Assembly: GCF_003253705.1 (NCBI RefSeq)
Contig: NZ_QKYU01000004.1
Coordinates: 124,001-188,000, forward strand
Direction of reading: 5' to 3'
Length of the DNA: 64,000 nt
Origin: Humitalea rosea
GTDB taxonomy: Bacteria > Pseudomonadota > Alphaproteobacteria > Acetobacterales > Acetobacteraceae
The notes beneath the pieces were generated by a model. The model was not told where the DNA came from. It saw only the letters and a program-made list of their open reading frames with translations, and ran no database searches. Both the position numbers and the translations under genes were made by a program. This document shows, piece after piece, positions 1 to 8,974 of this stretch. Positions within the stretch are counted from its first letter, which is position 1, and each line of letters begins with the position of its first letter.

Positions 1-1859
1 ACGATGCCGATGATGCGGTCGCCGGGCACTGGGTGGCAGCAGCCGGCATAGGCGACAGGCATGCCGGCGACGAGGCCGGTGATGCCGGTGGCGGCCTCCC
101 CCGCCCGGCGCGGCGGCAAGGCGACGGTCTGGCCCGGCTTGCCCCGTGCCCGGGTGAGCGAGAGCGCATCGGCGACACGGGGCGGGCCGCGCAATTCGGG
201 CTCGGCGGCATAGACCACGTCGCGAGCCGAGATATTGCCGGCGCCGACGGTCAGGTACAGCTCCTCGGGGCTGCCCTGCTTCAGCACCTTGGCGGCACGC
301 TCGACACGCTCGCCGGTGGCCTCGATCCCTTCCTGCCGAAAAGCGCGCGCGATGGCGCCGCGGCCGTTCTCCTGCTGGTCGGCGCGCTGCTTGGCCAGCA
401 CCACCCGGCGGATGCGGGCCCGCGCCTTGCCGGTGACGACAAAGCGTTCCCAGGCCGGATTTGGGGTGCCGCCGCGGGCGGTGATGATCTCGACCTGGTC
501 GCCGTTTTCCAGCGGCTGGCGCAACGGCTTGATCTGGCCGTTGATCTTGGCGCCGACGCAGGCATCGCCGACCGCCGAATGCACCTGGTAGGCGAAATCG
601 ACCGGGGTCGCGCCACGCGGAAGGGCGATCAGCTCGCCCTTCGGCGTAAAGCAGAACACCTGGTCCTGGTGCAGCGCGAGCTTGGTGTTCTCCAGGAACG
701 AGGCGGCCTCGTTGCCGGTATTGTCGAGGATTTCCAGCAGGTCGCGCACCCAGGGGAAGCGCTTGCGCTCCGAGCCGGAATGGCCGCCCTGCTTGTAGAT
801 CCAATGCGCCGCGACGCCGAATTCGGCGACCTCATGCATCTCGCGGGTGCGGATCTGCACCTCGATCTTGGCGTTGCGCCGCGCCGGCACGGTGACACCC
901 GTGTGCAGCGACTGGTAGCCGTTCTGCTTCGGCGTGGAGAGGTAGTCCTTGAACCGCCCCGGCACGACCCGGTAGTGCGAATGCACCGAGCCGAGCGCCG
1001 CGTAGCAGGCGGTCTTGTCCGGCACGATGACGCGGAAGGCCATGATGTCCGAGAGCTGCTCGAACTCGACCTTCTTCTCCTTCATCTTCAGCCAGATCGA
1101 GACCGGGGATTTCTCCCGCCCCGAGACATCGGCGCCCTCGACGCCATCCTCGGCCAGCACCCGCAGCAGGTCGGCACGGATCTCCTCGATCAGATCCGCC
1201 CCCTGGCCGCGCAGGAAGGAGAGGCGCGCGACGATGGTCTGGTAGGCGTCGGGCTCGATCTCGCGGAAGGCGCGGACCTCAAGCTCGGTCTTGATCGCAT
1301 CCATGCCGATGCGTTCGGCCAAGGGCGCGTAGATATCGGCGGTTTCGCGGGCGACGCGGCGGCGCTTCTCGGCCCGCTCGACGAAATGCAAGGTCCGCAT
1401 GTTGTGCAGGCGGTCGGCGAGCTTGACGAGCAGGACACGGATGTCCTCGCTCATCGCCAGTACCAGCTTGCGGAAATTCTCGGCCTGTTTGGTGTGCTCG
1501 GATTGCAGCTCGATCCGGCCGAGCTTGGTCACCCCATCGACCAGCTTCGCCACATCCGCCCCGAAGCGGCGTTCCAGCAGCGCCAGGGAGACGGAGGTAT
1601 CCTCGACCGTGTCATGCAGCAAAGCGGTGAGGATCGAGGCGCTGTCCAGCCGGTAGCCCGCGAGGATATGCGCGACGGCGAGCGGATGGGTGATGTAGGG
1701 GTCGCCATTCTCCCGCCGTTGATCGGCATGGGCGGCGGCGGCGAAGTCGTAGGCCTGCTCGATCAGGGCCTTGTCGGCGGTGGGATCGTAGCTCGCGACC
1801 AGCGCCGCGAGCTCCGCGCCCGGCCCGGTTCCGCCGGGTTCGGTGGCGCTCTGCGCCAC
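1..1859 (-). CDS. rsh: RelA/SpoT-family (p)ppGpp synthetase/hydrolase (3' end outside window)
   Basis: Bifunctional alarmone enzyme that makes and hydrolyses (p)ppGpp in the stringent response. The 619 codons present show an HD hydrolase domain (LLHDTVEDTS, then KLADRLHNMRTL). The synthetase domain has GREKSPVSIWLKM, RFKDYLSTPKQNGYQSLHT and VQIRTREMHEVAEFGVAAHW, and a TGS domain follows. RFKD is the RXKD motif of bifunctional Rsh/SpoT rather than the EXDD of RelA. The C-terminal ACT region is cut off by the window edge. The start is the in-frame GTG at 1859; no ATG lies between the rpoZ stop and the HD domain, and the SD is weak. It is the last visible gene of the acpS-to-rpoZ operon. A long antisense frame over it is a GC-rich shadow. 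Confidence 0.95.
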   Translation of the reverse strand, partial: MAQSATEPGGTGPGAELAALVASYDPTADKALIEQAYDFAAAAHADQRRENGDPYITHPLAVAHILAGYRLDSASILTALLHDTVEDTSVSLALLERRFGADVAKLVDGVTKLGRIELQSEHTKQAENFRKLVLAMSEDIRVLLVKLADRLHNMRTLHFVERAEKRRRVARETADIYAPLAERIGMDAIKTELEVRAFREIEPDAYQTIVARLSFLRGQGADLIEEIRADLLRVLAEDGVEGADVSGREKSPVSIWLKMKEKKVEFEQLSDIMAFRVIVPDKTACYAALGSVHSHYRVVPGRFKDYLSTPKQNGYQSLHTGVTVPARRNAKIEVQIRTREMHEVAEFGVAAHWIYKQGGHSGSERKRFPWVRDLLEILDNTGNEAASFLENTKLALHQDQVFCFTPKGELIALPRGATPVDFAYQVHSAVGDACVGAKINGQIKPLRQPLENGDQVEIITARGGTPNPAWERFVVTGKARARIRRVVLAKQRADQQENGRGAIARAFRQEGIEATGERVERAAKVLKQGSPEELYLTVGAGNISARDVVYAAEPELRGPPRVADALSLTRARGKPGQTVALPPRRAGEAATGITGLVAGMPVAYAGCCHPVPGDRIIGI

Positions 1860-1930
1860 ACGTTCGGCCGAAGGCAGGCCCTCGGGCGCCAGGGCCCGAG
1901 TGTCGGTGGAACCGAAGGGGCGTCCGGCCG

Positions 1931-2329
1931 TCAGCGCTTGCCGCCAGCCAATTCGGCGGCGATCGCGGCTTCGATGTCGTCGGGCGAGAGATCCTCGAGG
2001 CCCATGCCGTCGGGCAAGGTCTCCTCATTGACGTCCATGACGCCGAAGATGTTCTCGTCGATGGCGATGATGTCGCCGACTTCCTCGTCCAGCGGCTCCG
2101 GCTCGGGCGCGCGCAGCAGGCCCTTCACGATATCCTGTTCGAGCAGATTCAGGTCGACGGTCTTCTCGGCGATCTCGCGCAGAGCAACGACGGGGTTCTT
2201 GTCGTTGTCGCGATCCAGGGTCAGTTCCTCGCCCCGGCTGAGGTTGCGCGCGCGCTGGGCGGCGATCAGCACCAGGTCGAACCGGTTCGGGATCTGGAGG
2301 ATGCAGTCTTCGACGGTGACGCGGGCCAT
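1931..2329 (-). CDS. rpoZ: RNA polymerase omega subunit
   Basis: Small subunit that helps assemble and stabilise RNA polymerase and, in many proteobacteria, forms part of a ppGpp site. The 132-residue product opens with MARVTVEDC, followed by the omega core [16 protein letters not shown] and [12 protein letters not shown]. The acidic C-terminal tail is longer than in E. coli, as in other Alphaproteobacteria. It lies directly upstream of the rsh gene, the widespread rpoZ-spoT pairing. A 53-nt gap from recO contains a 6-bp GC hairpin (2350-2369) that could separate the two expression levels. Confidence 0.97.
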   Translation of the reverse strand: MARVTVEDCILQIPNRFDLVLIAAQRARNLSRGEELTLDRDNDKNPVVALREIAEKTVDLNLLEQDIVKGLLRAPEPEPLDEEVGDIIAIDENIFGVMDVNEETLPDGMGLEDLSPDDIEAAIAAELAGGKR

Positions 2330-2382
2330 TGTGTATCCAGAGTCAGAGGCGCGGCGTATTTCGGCCGCGGGAAGGCACTGAT

Positions 2383-3129
2383 TTAGTCACCAGCGCCGGC
2401 CGATGCAAGCAGGCAGACGCGGTCGGCGAAGCGGTCCCGCGCCCCGGGCATGCCCCGGTTGCGCGCACCGAAGACGTCGCGGGCCAGGAACACCCCGGTC
2501 AGGCGCAGCCCGGCGGCCCAATCGGCGGGGCCCGAGGCCGCCGCATCGTCGCGCAGGAACGCCGGCAGCGGCAGCAGCCGGTCGCGGAACAGGCCCGCGC
2601 CGGCCTCGGACACCGCCCGGCCGGATTTGGGGGAGACATAGGGCAGGACCTCCGCCTCCCCGGTCACGGCGCAGGCGGACAGGTCCAGGCCATAGCCCAG
2701 CTCCTGCAACAGCCGCAGCTCCCACCGCACCGCATCCGGCACCGCGAGCAACGTGTCCCGCGCCAGGGTCGCGACCAGGGCCACGGTGTCGTGGAACAGC
2801 AGCCCATGCGCCTCGCGCTCCGGCAGCGCATCGGCGGCGATGGCGCAGCAGGAGGAGAGCAGTGCCGTCGCCAACGGATCGGCCATGGCCAAAGCGGCGG
2901 CGGCATGGACCAATTCCCCCGAAAGGGCCCCGAGCTGTTCCGGCAGGCGGCCGACCCAACGGGCCTCGATCAGATTGCCCGGCATCCAGAGTGCTGCCTG
3001 CCCCCGGCTGGCGCCCCCTTTCACCAAGCCGGCGTGGCGGCCGAACTCCTCGGTGAGGACGGAGACGACAGCGCCCCCCTCACCATGCGGCCGGGCCTCA
3101 AGGACGACCGCGGGCGCCTCCCACTCCAT
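2383..3129 (-). CDS. recO: DNA repair protein RecO
   Basis: RecO anneals single strands and helps RecR load RecA in the RecF recombination pathway. The 248-residue protein has the N-terminal OB-fold ([36 protein letters not shown]) in the form usual for the family and the helical C-terminal part ([20 protein letters not shown]). No zinc-finger cysteine set is obvious, as in other Alphaproteobacteria. It starts 3 nt after the era stop, so it is probably translated from the same transcript as era and rnc. Confidence 0.95.
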   Translation of the reverse strand: MEWEAPAVVLEARPHGEGGAVVSVLTEEFGRHAGLVKGGASRGQAALWMPGNLIEARWVGRLPEQLGALSGELVHAAAALAMADPLATALLSSCCAIAADALPEREAHGLLFHDTVALVATLARDTLLAVPDAVRWELRLLQELGYGLDLSACAVTGEAEVLPYVSPKSGRAVSEAGAGLFRDRLLPLPAFLRDDAAASGPADWAAGLRLTGVFLARDVFGARNRGMPGARDRFADRVCLLASAGAGD

Positions 3130-3132
3130 GGA

Positions 3133-4050
3133 TCAGCCGAGATCCTCAAGCCCGAGGGCGCGGATGCGCGCCTTCTCCTCATCCCAGCCCGAGCGTTCCT
3201 TCACGTTCAGGAACAGATGGATGCGGCGCTCCAGCATGGTTTCCAGCTCGGCGCGGGCGCGGCTGCCGATCTCCTTGATGCGGGCGCCATGGTCGCCGAT
3301 CAGGATCGCCTTCTGGCCCGCGCGGCCGACGTAGATGGTGCAATCCACCCGGGCCGAGCCATCGGGGCGATCCACCCAGGATTCGGTTTCGACCGTCGCG
3401 TGATGCGGCACTTCCTCATGCGTCTGGCGCAGGATCTGCTCGCGCACGGTCTCGGCCGCCAGCATGCGCTCCGGCAGGTCGGAGAGGTCGTCCTCGGGGA
3501 AGAGCCAGGGGCCGGGCGGCATCTTGGCGGCGATGGCCTCCAGCAGCTTGGGCACGCCATCGCCCTTGGTCGCGCTGACCATCCAGGTCTCGGCGAAGGG
3601 CAGCAGCGCGTTCACCTCGGCGATCAGCGGCAGCAGGCTGTCGGGGGTGATGCTGTCGGTCTTGTTCAGGACCAGCCAGGGGGCGCGGGCCGCCTTGGCC
3701 AGGCCGCCGATGATCTTGCGCACCGCATCGGTCAGCCCGAGCTTGGCATCGACGATCAGCAGCGCGAGATCGGCATCCTGCGCGCCGCCCCAGGCGGCGG
3801 CGACCATGGCACGGTCCAGCCGGCGGCGCGGCTGGAAGATGCCGGGGGTGTCGGTCAGCACGATCTGCGCCGCCCCCTGCATCACCACGGCACGGATACG
3901 CATGCGCGTGGTCTGCGGCTTGGGGCTGACGATCGTGACCTTGGCGCCGGCGATGCGGTTGACCAGGGTGGATTTGCCGGCATTCGGGGCGCCGAGGACG
4001 GCAACGATGCCGCAACGGGTGGGCTCTTGACTGGGTGTGGGGTCGGACAT
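3133..4050 (-). CDS. era: GTPase Era
   Basis: Essential GTPase that binds 16S rRNA near its 3' end and acts in 30S subunit maturation. Of 305 residues, the N-terminal G domain has the P-loop GAPNAGKST (about 20-28), G3 DTPG, G4 NKTD and G5 SATKG. The C-terminal KH domain is seen at ILIGDHGARIKEIGSRAR. Length matches the family (about 300). It sits between rnc and recO in the classic rnc-era-recO order. Confidence 0.98.
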   Translation of the reverse strand: MSDPTPSQEPTRCGIVAVLGAPNAGKSTLVNRIAGAKVTIVSPKPQTTRMRIRAVVMQGAAQIVLTDTPGIFQPRRRLDRAMVAAAWGGAQDADLALLIVDAKLGLTDAVRKIIGGLAKAARAPWLVLNKTDSITPDSLLPLIAEVNALLPFAETWMVSATKGDGVPKLLEAIAAKMPPGPWLFPEDDLSDLPERMLAAETVREQILRQTHEEVPHHATVETESWVDRPDGSARVDCTIYVGRAGQKAILIGDHGARIKEIGSRARAELETMLERRIHLFLNVKERSGWDEEKARIRALGLEDLG

Positions 4051-4098
4051 GCGGCCTGCTTTACGCGCGCCGGCGGTTCGGCGCCATGCTTGCGTGGC

Positions 4099-4815
4099 TT
4101 AAGGGGCGATCCCGGCGAGCCAGGCCTCGGCCGCCGCCTGTTCGCTGGCGCGGCGGGTTTCGCCGAGGGCCTCGGCGGCGCGGCCCTCGGCCTCCACCCG
4201 CATCACGAAGACCGGCGCATGCGCGGGGCCCGCGGTGGAGACCAGCGTATAGGCCGGCAATGGCTTGCCACGGCCCAGCAGGTATTCCTGCAACCGGCTC
4301 TTGGCATTCAGCGGCGGCGGCGCGTCGGGGGCCAGGGCATCGGCCCAGGCGGCCCGGATAAAGCGCCGTGCGGCATCCAGCCCGCCATCGACATAGAGTG
4401 CCCCGATCAGTGCCTCGGTGCCATCGGCCAGCACGGTCGCGCGGTTGCGCAACCCGGTGCGGCCCTCCGCGGGGGGAATGCGCAGGGCGGAGCCGAGGCC
4501 GATGCGTTCGCCGACCTCGGTCAGCGTCTCGGCGCAGACCAGCAGCGACAGGCGCTTGCCGAGCGCGCCCTCGCGCTCCTGCGGGAAGCGCTCGGACAGC
4601 CATTCGGCCATGATGAGCCCGAGCACCCGGTCGCCCAGGAACTCCAGCCGCTCGTTGGAATCCAGCTGCTGGCGGGAGGCATCGGCGGCGGAGCGATGCG
4701 TCAGCGCCTGCCGCAGCAGCGCCGGATCGGCGAAGTCATGCCCCAGCCGTGCCGCCAGCGCCGCCACCGCCGGCGGATCGTCGGTGGCGCCGCCGACGCC
4801 TGGCTTGCGGGCCAT
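4099..4815 (-). CDS. rnc: Ribonuclease III
   Basis: Double-strand-specific endoribonuclease processing rRNA precursors and structured mRNAs. The signature NERLEFLGDRVL is at about residues 54-65, and acidic catalytic residues recur at DGTEALIGALY. A double-stranded-RNA-binding domain fills the C-terminus (KSRLQEYLLGRG to AEALGETRRASEQAAAEAWL). The start chosen is the ATG of MARKPGV, which shares one base with the lepB TAA stop (TAATG), suggesting translational coupling. An upstream in-frame start would add 21 unconserved residues inside lepB. Confidence 0.97.
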   Translation of the reverse strand: MARKPGVGGATDDPPAVAALAARLGHDFADPALLRQALTHRSAADASRQQLDSNERLEFLGDRVLGLIMAEWLSERFPQEREGALGKRLSLLVCAETLTEVGERIGLGSALRIPPAEGRTGLRNRATVLADGTEALIGALYVDGGLDAARRFIRAAWADALAPDAPPPLNAKSRLQEYLLGRGKPLPAYTLVSTAGPAHAPVFVMRVEAEGRAAEALGETRRASEQAAAEAWLAGIAP

Positions 4816-5570
4816 TACCGGACGGCGGAGATCAGCCGGCCCCAGCGGATCGAGAAGGGCCAGGTCCAGGGCTGCCACCAGACGGCGCCCTCATCGACCG
4901 AGAAGAAGATGAATTCGGCGCGGCCGACCAGATTCTCGACCGGGATGAAGCCGACCATGTTCTGCGCGCGGGAATCCAGGCTGTTGTCGCGGTTGTCGCC
5001 CATGGCGAAGACATGCCCGGCGGGGACCACGAATTCCTGGGTGTTGTCGAAGGGCCCGTCATCCGAGGCCTCCAGGATCTGGTGCGAGATGGCGGCCTGG
5101 CCGGCGACCGCGGGGATCGTCTCCAGCCAGCGGCGGACGGTGATGCGCGGGCCATCGCCCTCGACCGTATAGGGCCCGAGGCTCTGCCGCTGCACCGCGA
5201 CGCCATTCACATGCAGGATGCCGCCGGTGACCTGGATGCGGTCGCCGGGCAGGCCGATCATGCGCTTGATGTAGTCGGTGGAATTGTCGCGCGGCAGCTT
5301 GAACACCGCGACGTCGCCGCGGGCCGGCAGGCTGCCGAAGATGCGGCCACTGAACAGGTTCGGGCTGAAGGGCATCGAGTGCCGCGAATAGCCGTAGGAA
5401 TACTTGGAGACGAACAGGTAGTCCCCGACCAGCAGCGTCGGGATCATCGACCCGGATGGGATGTTGAAGGGTTCGAAGGCGACGGTACGGATGCCGATCG
5501 CGATCAAAGCGGCGTAAACAATCGTCTTGACGCTCTCGAGCACGCCGCCAGCCTTCTTCTTCGTCACCAT
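4815..5570 (-). CDS. lepB: Signal peptidase I
   Basis: Membrane serine protease that removes signal peptides from secreted proteins. After one N-terminal membrane segment (VKTIVYAALIAIGIRTVAF) come box B PSGSMIPTL with nucleophile Ser41, GDYLFVSKYSYG, box D IKRMIGLPGD with general-base Lys102, and box E GDNRDNSLDSR. Its 251 residues fit the family. The start is MVTKKK; a longer reading from a TTG at 5627 would overlap acpS and lacks a good SD. It belongs to the acpS-lepB-rnc-era run. Confidence 0.96.
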   Translation of the reverse strand: MVTKKKAGGVLESVKTIVYAALIAIGIRTVAFEPFNIPSGSMIPTLLVGDYLFVSKYSYGYSRHSMPFSPNLFSGRIFGSLPARGDVAVFKLPRDNSTDYIKRMIGLPGDRIQVTGGILHVNGVAVQRQSLGPYTVEGDGPRITVRRWLETIPAVAGQAAISHQILEASDDGPFDNTQEFVVPAGHVFAMGDNRDNSLDSRAQNMVGFIPVENLVGRAEFIFFSVDEGAVWWQPWTWPFSIRWGRLISAVR

Positions 5571-5623
5571 GGGGAGGGGATTTCCAACATGCGGCGGCAT
5601 AGGCGTTGCGCTGCGGGAAACTG

Positions 5624-6028
5624 TCAAGGAAGCGGGTCCGCCGAGATGATGACCACCGCCTCCGCATAGGGAAACTCATCCGTCATGGTCAGCGCGATGG
5701 CCGAGCGCATCCCCTCCGGGGTGATCTGCGCGAGCCGCGCCGCGGCCCCCCCGGTCAGCGCCAGGGTTGGCTGGCCGGAGGGCAGGTTCACCACCCCGAT
5801 GTCCCGCCAGAACACGCCGCGGCGAAACCCGGTGCCGAGCGCCTTGGAACAGGCCTCCTTGGCCGCGAAACGCTTGGCATAGGTGCCGATCCGCGTGATC
5901 GGGCGGCGTTCGGCGCGGGCGATCTCGGTGGGGGTGAAGATGCGTTCGAGGAAGCGCTCGCCATGCCGCTCGATGGTGCGCTGGATGCGGCGCAGGTCGG
6001 TCATGTCATTGCCCAGGCCCAGGATCAT
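5624..6028 (-). CDS. acpS: Holo-[acyl-carrier-protein] synthase
   Basis: Transfers 4'-phosphopantetheine from CoA to the acyl carrier protein for fatty-acid synthesis. The 134-residue product shows GLGNDMTDL with Mg-binding Asp8, [15 protein letters not shown] with the catalytic Glu, and the conserved WRDIGV segment. Its ATG overlaps the stop of the preceding isochorismatase-like gene as ATGA, so the two are co-transcribed. lepB follows after 53 nt. In many relatives pdxJ precedes acpS; here it does not. Confidence 0.96.
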   Translation of the reverse strand: MILGLGNDMTDLRRIQRTIERHGERFLERIFTPTEIARAERRPITRIGTYAKRFAAKEACSKALGTGFRRGVFWRDIGVVNLPSGQPTLALTGGAAARLAQITPEGMRSAIALTMTDEFPYAEAVVIISADPLP

Positions 6029-6483
6029 GCCGCTCCTCCCTGCCCCAGCCCGGCCATCGCCTCCGCCATCGTCAGCACCCGCGCGACCGGGCGCAGGCCG
6101 GCGATGGCGGTTTCATGGAGTTCGGCCGAGAAGGCGGCGCAGCCATCCGGGAGCACCGAGGGGGTGAATTCGCGGACATGTGCCTCCCCTACCGTGGGGG
6201 CGGCACCGCCATTGGTGACGATCCCGGCGGCGATGCCGCGGCGGATGCCAGCCTTCTGCAAGACCCACTTCCGCAAGACCCATTCCAGCCGTGACATGTG
6301 GAAGGCCGAGCAGGCCATTTTCTCCACCATGAAATGCGCGGGTTGCAATGCATCCACCAGCGCCTGGCCCCAGGCGCCGGGGGCGAAATGGCCGCCGCGC
6401 GCATAGGCCCCCTCGGGGTGCAGGACATCATTCTGCAGGTCGCAGAGCAGCAGGGCGGTCTCGGCGGCGGGAATATCGCGCAT
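6025..6483 (-). CDS. Isochorismatase-family (cysteine hydrolase) protein, internally shortened
   Basis: The fold is recognisable from [22 protein letters not shown] (catalytic Asp region) near the start, [10 protein letters not shown] (catalytic Lys region) and the GIVTNGG turn. At 152 residues it is about 30-40 short of the usual family length. The loss is between DLQND and VEK, where the segment normally holding the second strand and helix is missing. The nucleophile position after the turn has no Cys (TNGGAAPTV). It may be a non-hydrolytic relative or a decaying copy. The ATG at 6483 was preferred over an upstream start because homology begins there. It overlaps acpS by ATGA. Confidence 0.7.
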   Translation of the reverse strand: MRDIPAAETALLLCDLQNDVLHPEGAYARGGHFAPGAWGQALVDALQPAHFMVEKMACSAFHMSRLEWVLRKWVLQKAGIRRGIAAGIVTNGGAAPTVGEAHVREFTPSVLPDGCAAFSAELHETAIAGLRPVARVLTMAEAMAGLGQGGAA

Positions 6484-6560
6484 GCGGCGGCGGTGATCCT
6501 GGCGACATGGGGGCGGCGTCCCGCCACACATGCCGCCGCACCCATCGTCGTGCAATGGCG

Positions 6561-6585
6561 CAGTTGACTCAGCCCAGTTGACTCA
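6561..6585 (+). repeat. Tandem CAGTTGACTCA direct repeat upstream of the trp leader
   Basis: CAGTTGACTCA occurs twice, at 6561-6571 and 6575-6585, 14 bp apart start to start. Each copy contains TTGACT, close to a -35 hexamer. The pair lies 28-52 nt before the leader-peptide ATG in the divergent gap between the isochorismatase-like gene and trpL. It may mark the promoter or an operator; no convincing -10 was found. Confidence 0.4.
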
Positions 6586-6612
6586 ATCCGGGCGGCGGCG
6601 GAACGTGCCGGC

Positions 6613-6687
6613 ATGACCACCCTGATGACCCGCACACTTTGGCGTTGGCGTCGGCCCCTTCCGGGTGGCCCCGGCGCGCGCCTCTAG
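6613..6687 (+). CDS. trpL: trp operon leader peptide (24 aa, Trp-Arg-Trp)
   Basis: A 24-codon ORF begins ATG ACC ACC CTG and contains two Trp codons separated by one Arg codon (LWRWRR), then ends TAG 97 nt before the anthranilate synthase start. A short leader with clustered Trp codons ahead of trpE(G) is the known attenuation arrangement in Rhizobiaceae and other Alphaproteobacteria. Ribosome stalling at these codons under tryptophan shortage would favour readthrough into trpE(G). The call rests on position and Trp content; the SD is weak. Confidence 0.75.
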   Translation: MTTLMTRTLWRWRRPLPGGPGARL

Positions 6688-6700
6688 TCGCACGCCGGAT

Positions 6701-6722
6701 GCCGCCCCCCACCGCGGGCGGC
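6701..6722 (+). terminator. Candidate trp attenuator hairpin
   Basis: GCCGCCC and GGGCGGC form a perfect 7-bp GC stem with an 8-nt loop, starting 13 nt after the leader-peptide stop. No clear U-tract follows, so termination may be weak or Rho-assisted. The leader mRNA has several competing GC-rich pairings whose exact set cannot be resolved by eye. Confidence 0.5.
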
Positions 6723-6784
6723 CGAATACTCTCCTGGTTTCCCGCGTGGTCCCTGCCCTTTCCTCCCCAGGATCACGACCCCCC

Positions 6785-8974
6785 ATGACTGAAACCTCCT
6801 TCACCTATCGCACCGCGGGCGATGTCGGCGTGCTGCGCCGCGCGACCCGCCTGCCCTATGTCGATGCCGCCGAACCGCTGGTGGGCGAGATCGAGGCGCG
6901 TCGCGGCGCGCTCTTCGCCTCCTCCTTCGAGCAGCCCGACCGCTACACCCGCTGGGACATCGGCTTTTCCGACCCGCCGCTGGCTGCCACCGTGCGTGGC
7001 ACCGCGGTCACCTTCGAGGCACTGACCCCGCGCGGCGCCGTGCTGGTCGCCGCGATCGAGGCGGGGCTGCGCGCCAATGCCCTCGTCGAGGTGACCAGCC
7101 CCGCCGGTGCGGCGACCCTGGTCGCCGGCCCCGCCCCGGCGCCGGTGGACGAGGCCGAGGAGATGCGCTCCCGCCGCGCCTCCGCCTTCACCGTGCTGCG
7201 CGCGGCCATGGCCGGGCTCGCCTCGGAGGAGGACCACCACCTCGGCTTCTACGGCGCCTTCGGCTACGACCTCGTCTTCCAGTTCGAACCCTGCGAGCTG
7301 TCCCGCCCCCGCGCGGCCGACCAGCGCGACGCCGTGCTCTACGTGCCCGACAGCATCCTGGTCGTGGACCACCGGCGCGAGGAAGCGACGCGCTACGACT
7401 ACGACTTCTCCTTCGCCGGCCAGAGCAATGCCGGGATGCCGCGCCCCCAGGTGCCCGCGCCCTATGTCGCCACACCTCCCGCCGTGCTGCCGCCGCTGCG
7501 CGACCACACGCCCGAGGCCTACCAGGCCAATGTCGTCGAGGCCCAAAAACGCTTCGCCTGCGGCGATTTGTTCGAGGCGGTGCTGAGCCAGACCTTCGCG
7601 CGGCCCTGCGCCGATCCGCCGGGCGAGGTGTTTCGGCGGCTGCGCGCCAAGAACCCGGCCCCCTATGGCGGGCTCATCAACCTCGGCGAGGGCGAGTTCC
7701 TCGTCTCCGCGAGCCCGGAGATGTATGTCCGCGTCAACGGCGCCCGGGTCGAGACCTGCCCGATCTCCGGCACCATCGCCCGTGGCGGCGATGCGCTGGA
7801 GGATGCGGCCAGGCTCAAGCAATTGCTGAACTCCGCCAAGGATGAGGCGGAGCTGACCATGTGCACCGACGTCGATCGCAACGACAAGGCGCGCATCTGC
7901 CTGCCCGGCAGCGTGCGCGTGCTGGCGCGCCGGCAGATCGAGGCGACCCCGCGGCTCTACCACACCGTCGATCATGTCGAGGGGATGCTGCGCCCCGGCT
8001 TCGATGCGCTGGATGCCTTCCTGACCCATGCCTGGGCCGTGACCGTGACCGGGGCGCCCAAGGTCTGGGCGATGCGCTTCGTCGAGAAGATGGAGAAGAC
8101 CCCGCGCCGCTGGTACGGCGGCGCCATCGGCTGGCTCGGCTTCGACGGCGATCTGAACACCGGCCTCACGCTGCGCACCGCGCGGATGAAGGATGGCATC
8201 GCCGAGGTTCGCGCCGGCGCCACCCTGCTGCATGACAGCGACCCGGCGGCGGAGGATGCCGAATGCGGGCTGAAGGCCTCCGCGATGCTCGATGCCGTCA
8301 CCAATGCCGCGGTGGCGACGCGCCGGACCACGACCATCGCGCAGCCGCTGCGCGGGCGGCGGGTGCTGCTGGCCGATCACGAGGACAGCTTCGTCCATAC
8401 GCTCGCCGACTATTTGCGCCAGACCGGCGCCACGGTGGAAACGCTGCGGGCGCCGGCCGTGCGGGCGCGTTTGGCGGCGGGCAAAATCCCGGATCTGGTG
8501 GTGCTCTCGCCGGGGCCGGGCAGGCCCACGGATTTCGACCTCTCGGCCACCATCGATGCGGCGCTGGCGCGGGATGTGCCGGTGTTTGGCGTGTGTCTGG
8601 GCTTGCAGGGGATCGTCGAGCATTTCGGCGGCAGCCTCGGGCAATTGCCGGTGCCGATGCATGGCAAGTCCTCGGCGATCCGGGTGCTGGCACCCGGGCG
8701 CTTCTTCGGCGATGTGCCCGATGGCATCGAGGTCGGGCGCTACCATTCGCTGTTCGGCCTGACCCTGCCGAACAGCCTGGTGGTGACCATGGCGACGGAG
8801 GAGGACGCGATCCCGATGGCGATCGAGCATGTCGAACTGCCCGTCGCCGCGGTGCAGTTCCACCCCGAGAGCATCCTGTCGGCCGCCGGTGGGCGGGGGC
8901 TGGCACTGCTGGCGGGCTCGCTGGCCGCGTTGCTGGAGCCTCAGACGACGGCGGTCATGCCCCCATCCACATAG
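6785..8974 (+). CDS. trpE(G): Fused anthranilate synthase, TrpE and TrpG domains
   Basis: Catalyses chorismate plus glutamine to anthranilate, the first committed step of tryptophan synthesis. The 729-residue protein joins both subunits. The TrpE part (about 1-520) shows the PISGTIARGGD feedback and active-site region, TDVDRNDKARIC, VTVTGAPKVWAM and YGGAIGWLGFDGDLNTGLTLRT. The TrpG glutamine amidotransferase part (about 530-729) has FGVCLGLQGIVEHFGG with the nucleophile Cys near 604, and VQFHPES. Such fusions are typical of rhizobia and Azospirillum relatives. The ATG at 6785 is where homology begins. Its 3' end overlaps the convergent SDR gene by 34 bp. Confidence 0.96.
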   Translation: MTETSFTYRTAGDVGVLRRATRLPYVDAAEPLVGEIEARRGALFASSFEQPDRYTRWDIGFSDPPLAATVRGTAVTFEALTPRGAVLVAAIEAGLRANALVEVTSPAGAATLVAGPAPAPVDEAEEMRSRRASAFTVLRAAMAGLASEEDHHLGFYGAFGYDLVFQFEPCELSRPRAADQRDAVLYVPDSILVVDHRREEATRYDYDFSFAGQSNAGMPRPQVPAPYVATPPAVLPPLRDHTPEAYQANVVEAQKRFACGDLFEAVLSQTFARPCADPPGEVFRRLRAKNPAPYGGLINLGEGEFLVSASPEMYVRVNGARVETCPISGTIARGGDALEDAARLKQLLNSAKDEAELTMCTDVDRNDKARICLPGSVRVLARRQIEATPRLYHTVDHVEGMLRPGFDALDAFLTHAWAVTVTGAPKVWAMRFVEKMEKTPRRWYGGAIGWLGFDGDLNTGLTLRTARMKDGIAEVRAGATLLHDSDPAAEDAECGLKASAMLDAVTNAAVATRRTTTIAQPLRGRRVLLADHEDSFVHTLADYLRQTGATVETLRAPAVRARLAAGKIPDLVVLSPGPGRPTDFDLSATIDAALARDVPVFGVCLGLQGIVEHFGGSLGQLPVPMHGKSSAIRVLAPGRFFGDVPDGIEVGRYHSLFGLTLPNSLVVTMATEEDAIPMAIEHVELPVAAVQFHPESILSAAGGRGLALLAGSLAALLEPQTTAVMPPST

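Noticed and set aside
33-2381. 782-codon plus-strand open frame
   Set aside because: It is antisense to the rsh and rpoZ genes; its translation is low-complexity and shows no family, as expected for GC-rich shadow frames.
2329-5172. 947-codon plus-strand open frame
   Set aside because: It lies antisense to recO, era, rnc and lepB, all of which are clear; codon pattern is that of a shadow.
5614-5627. Perfect TTGACA as promoter for lepB
   Set aside because: It contains the acpS stop codon and no -10 hexamer follows at 16-18 bp; likely chance within an operon.
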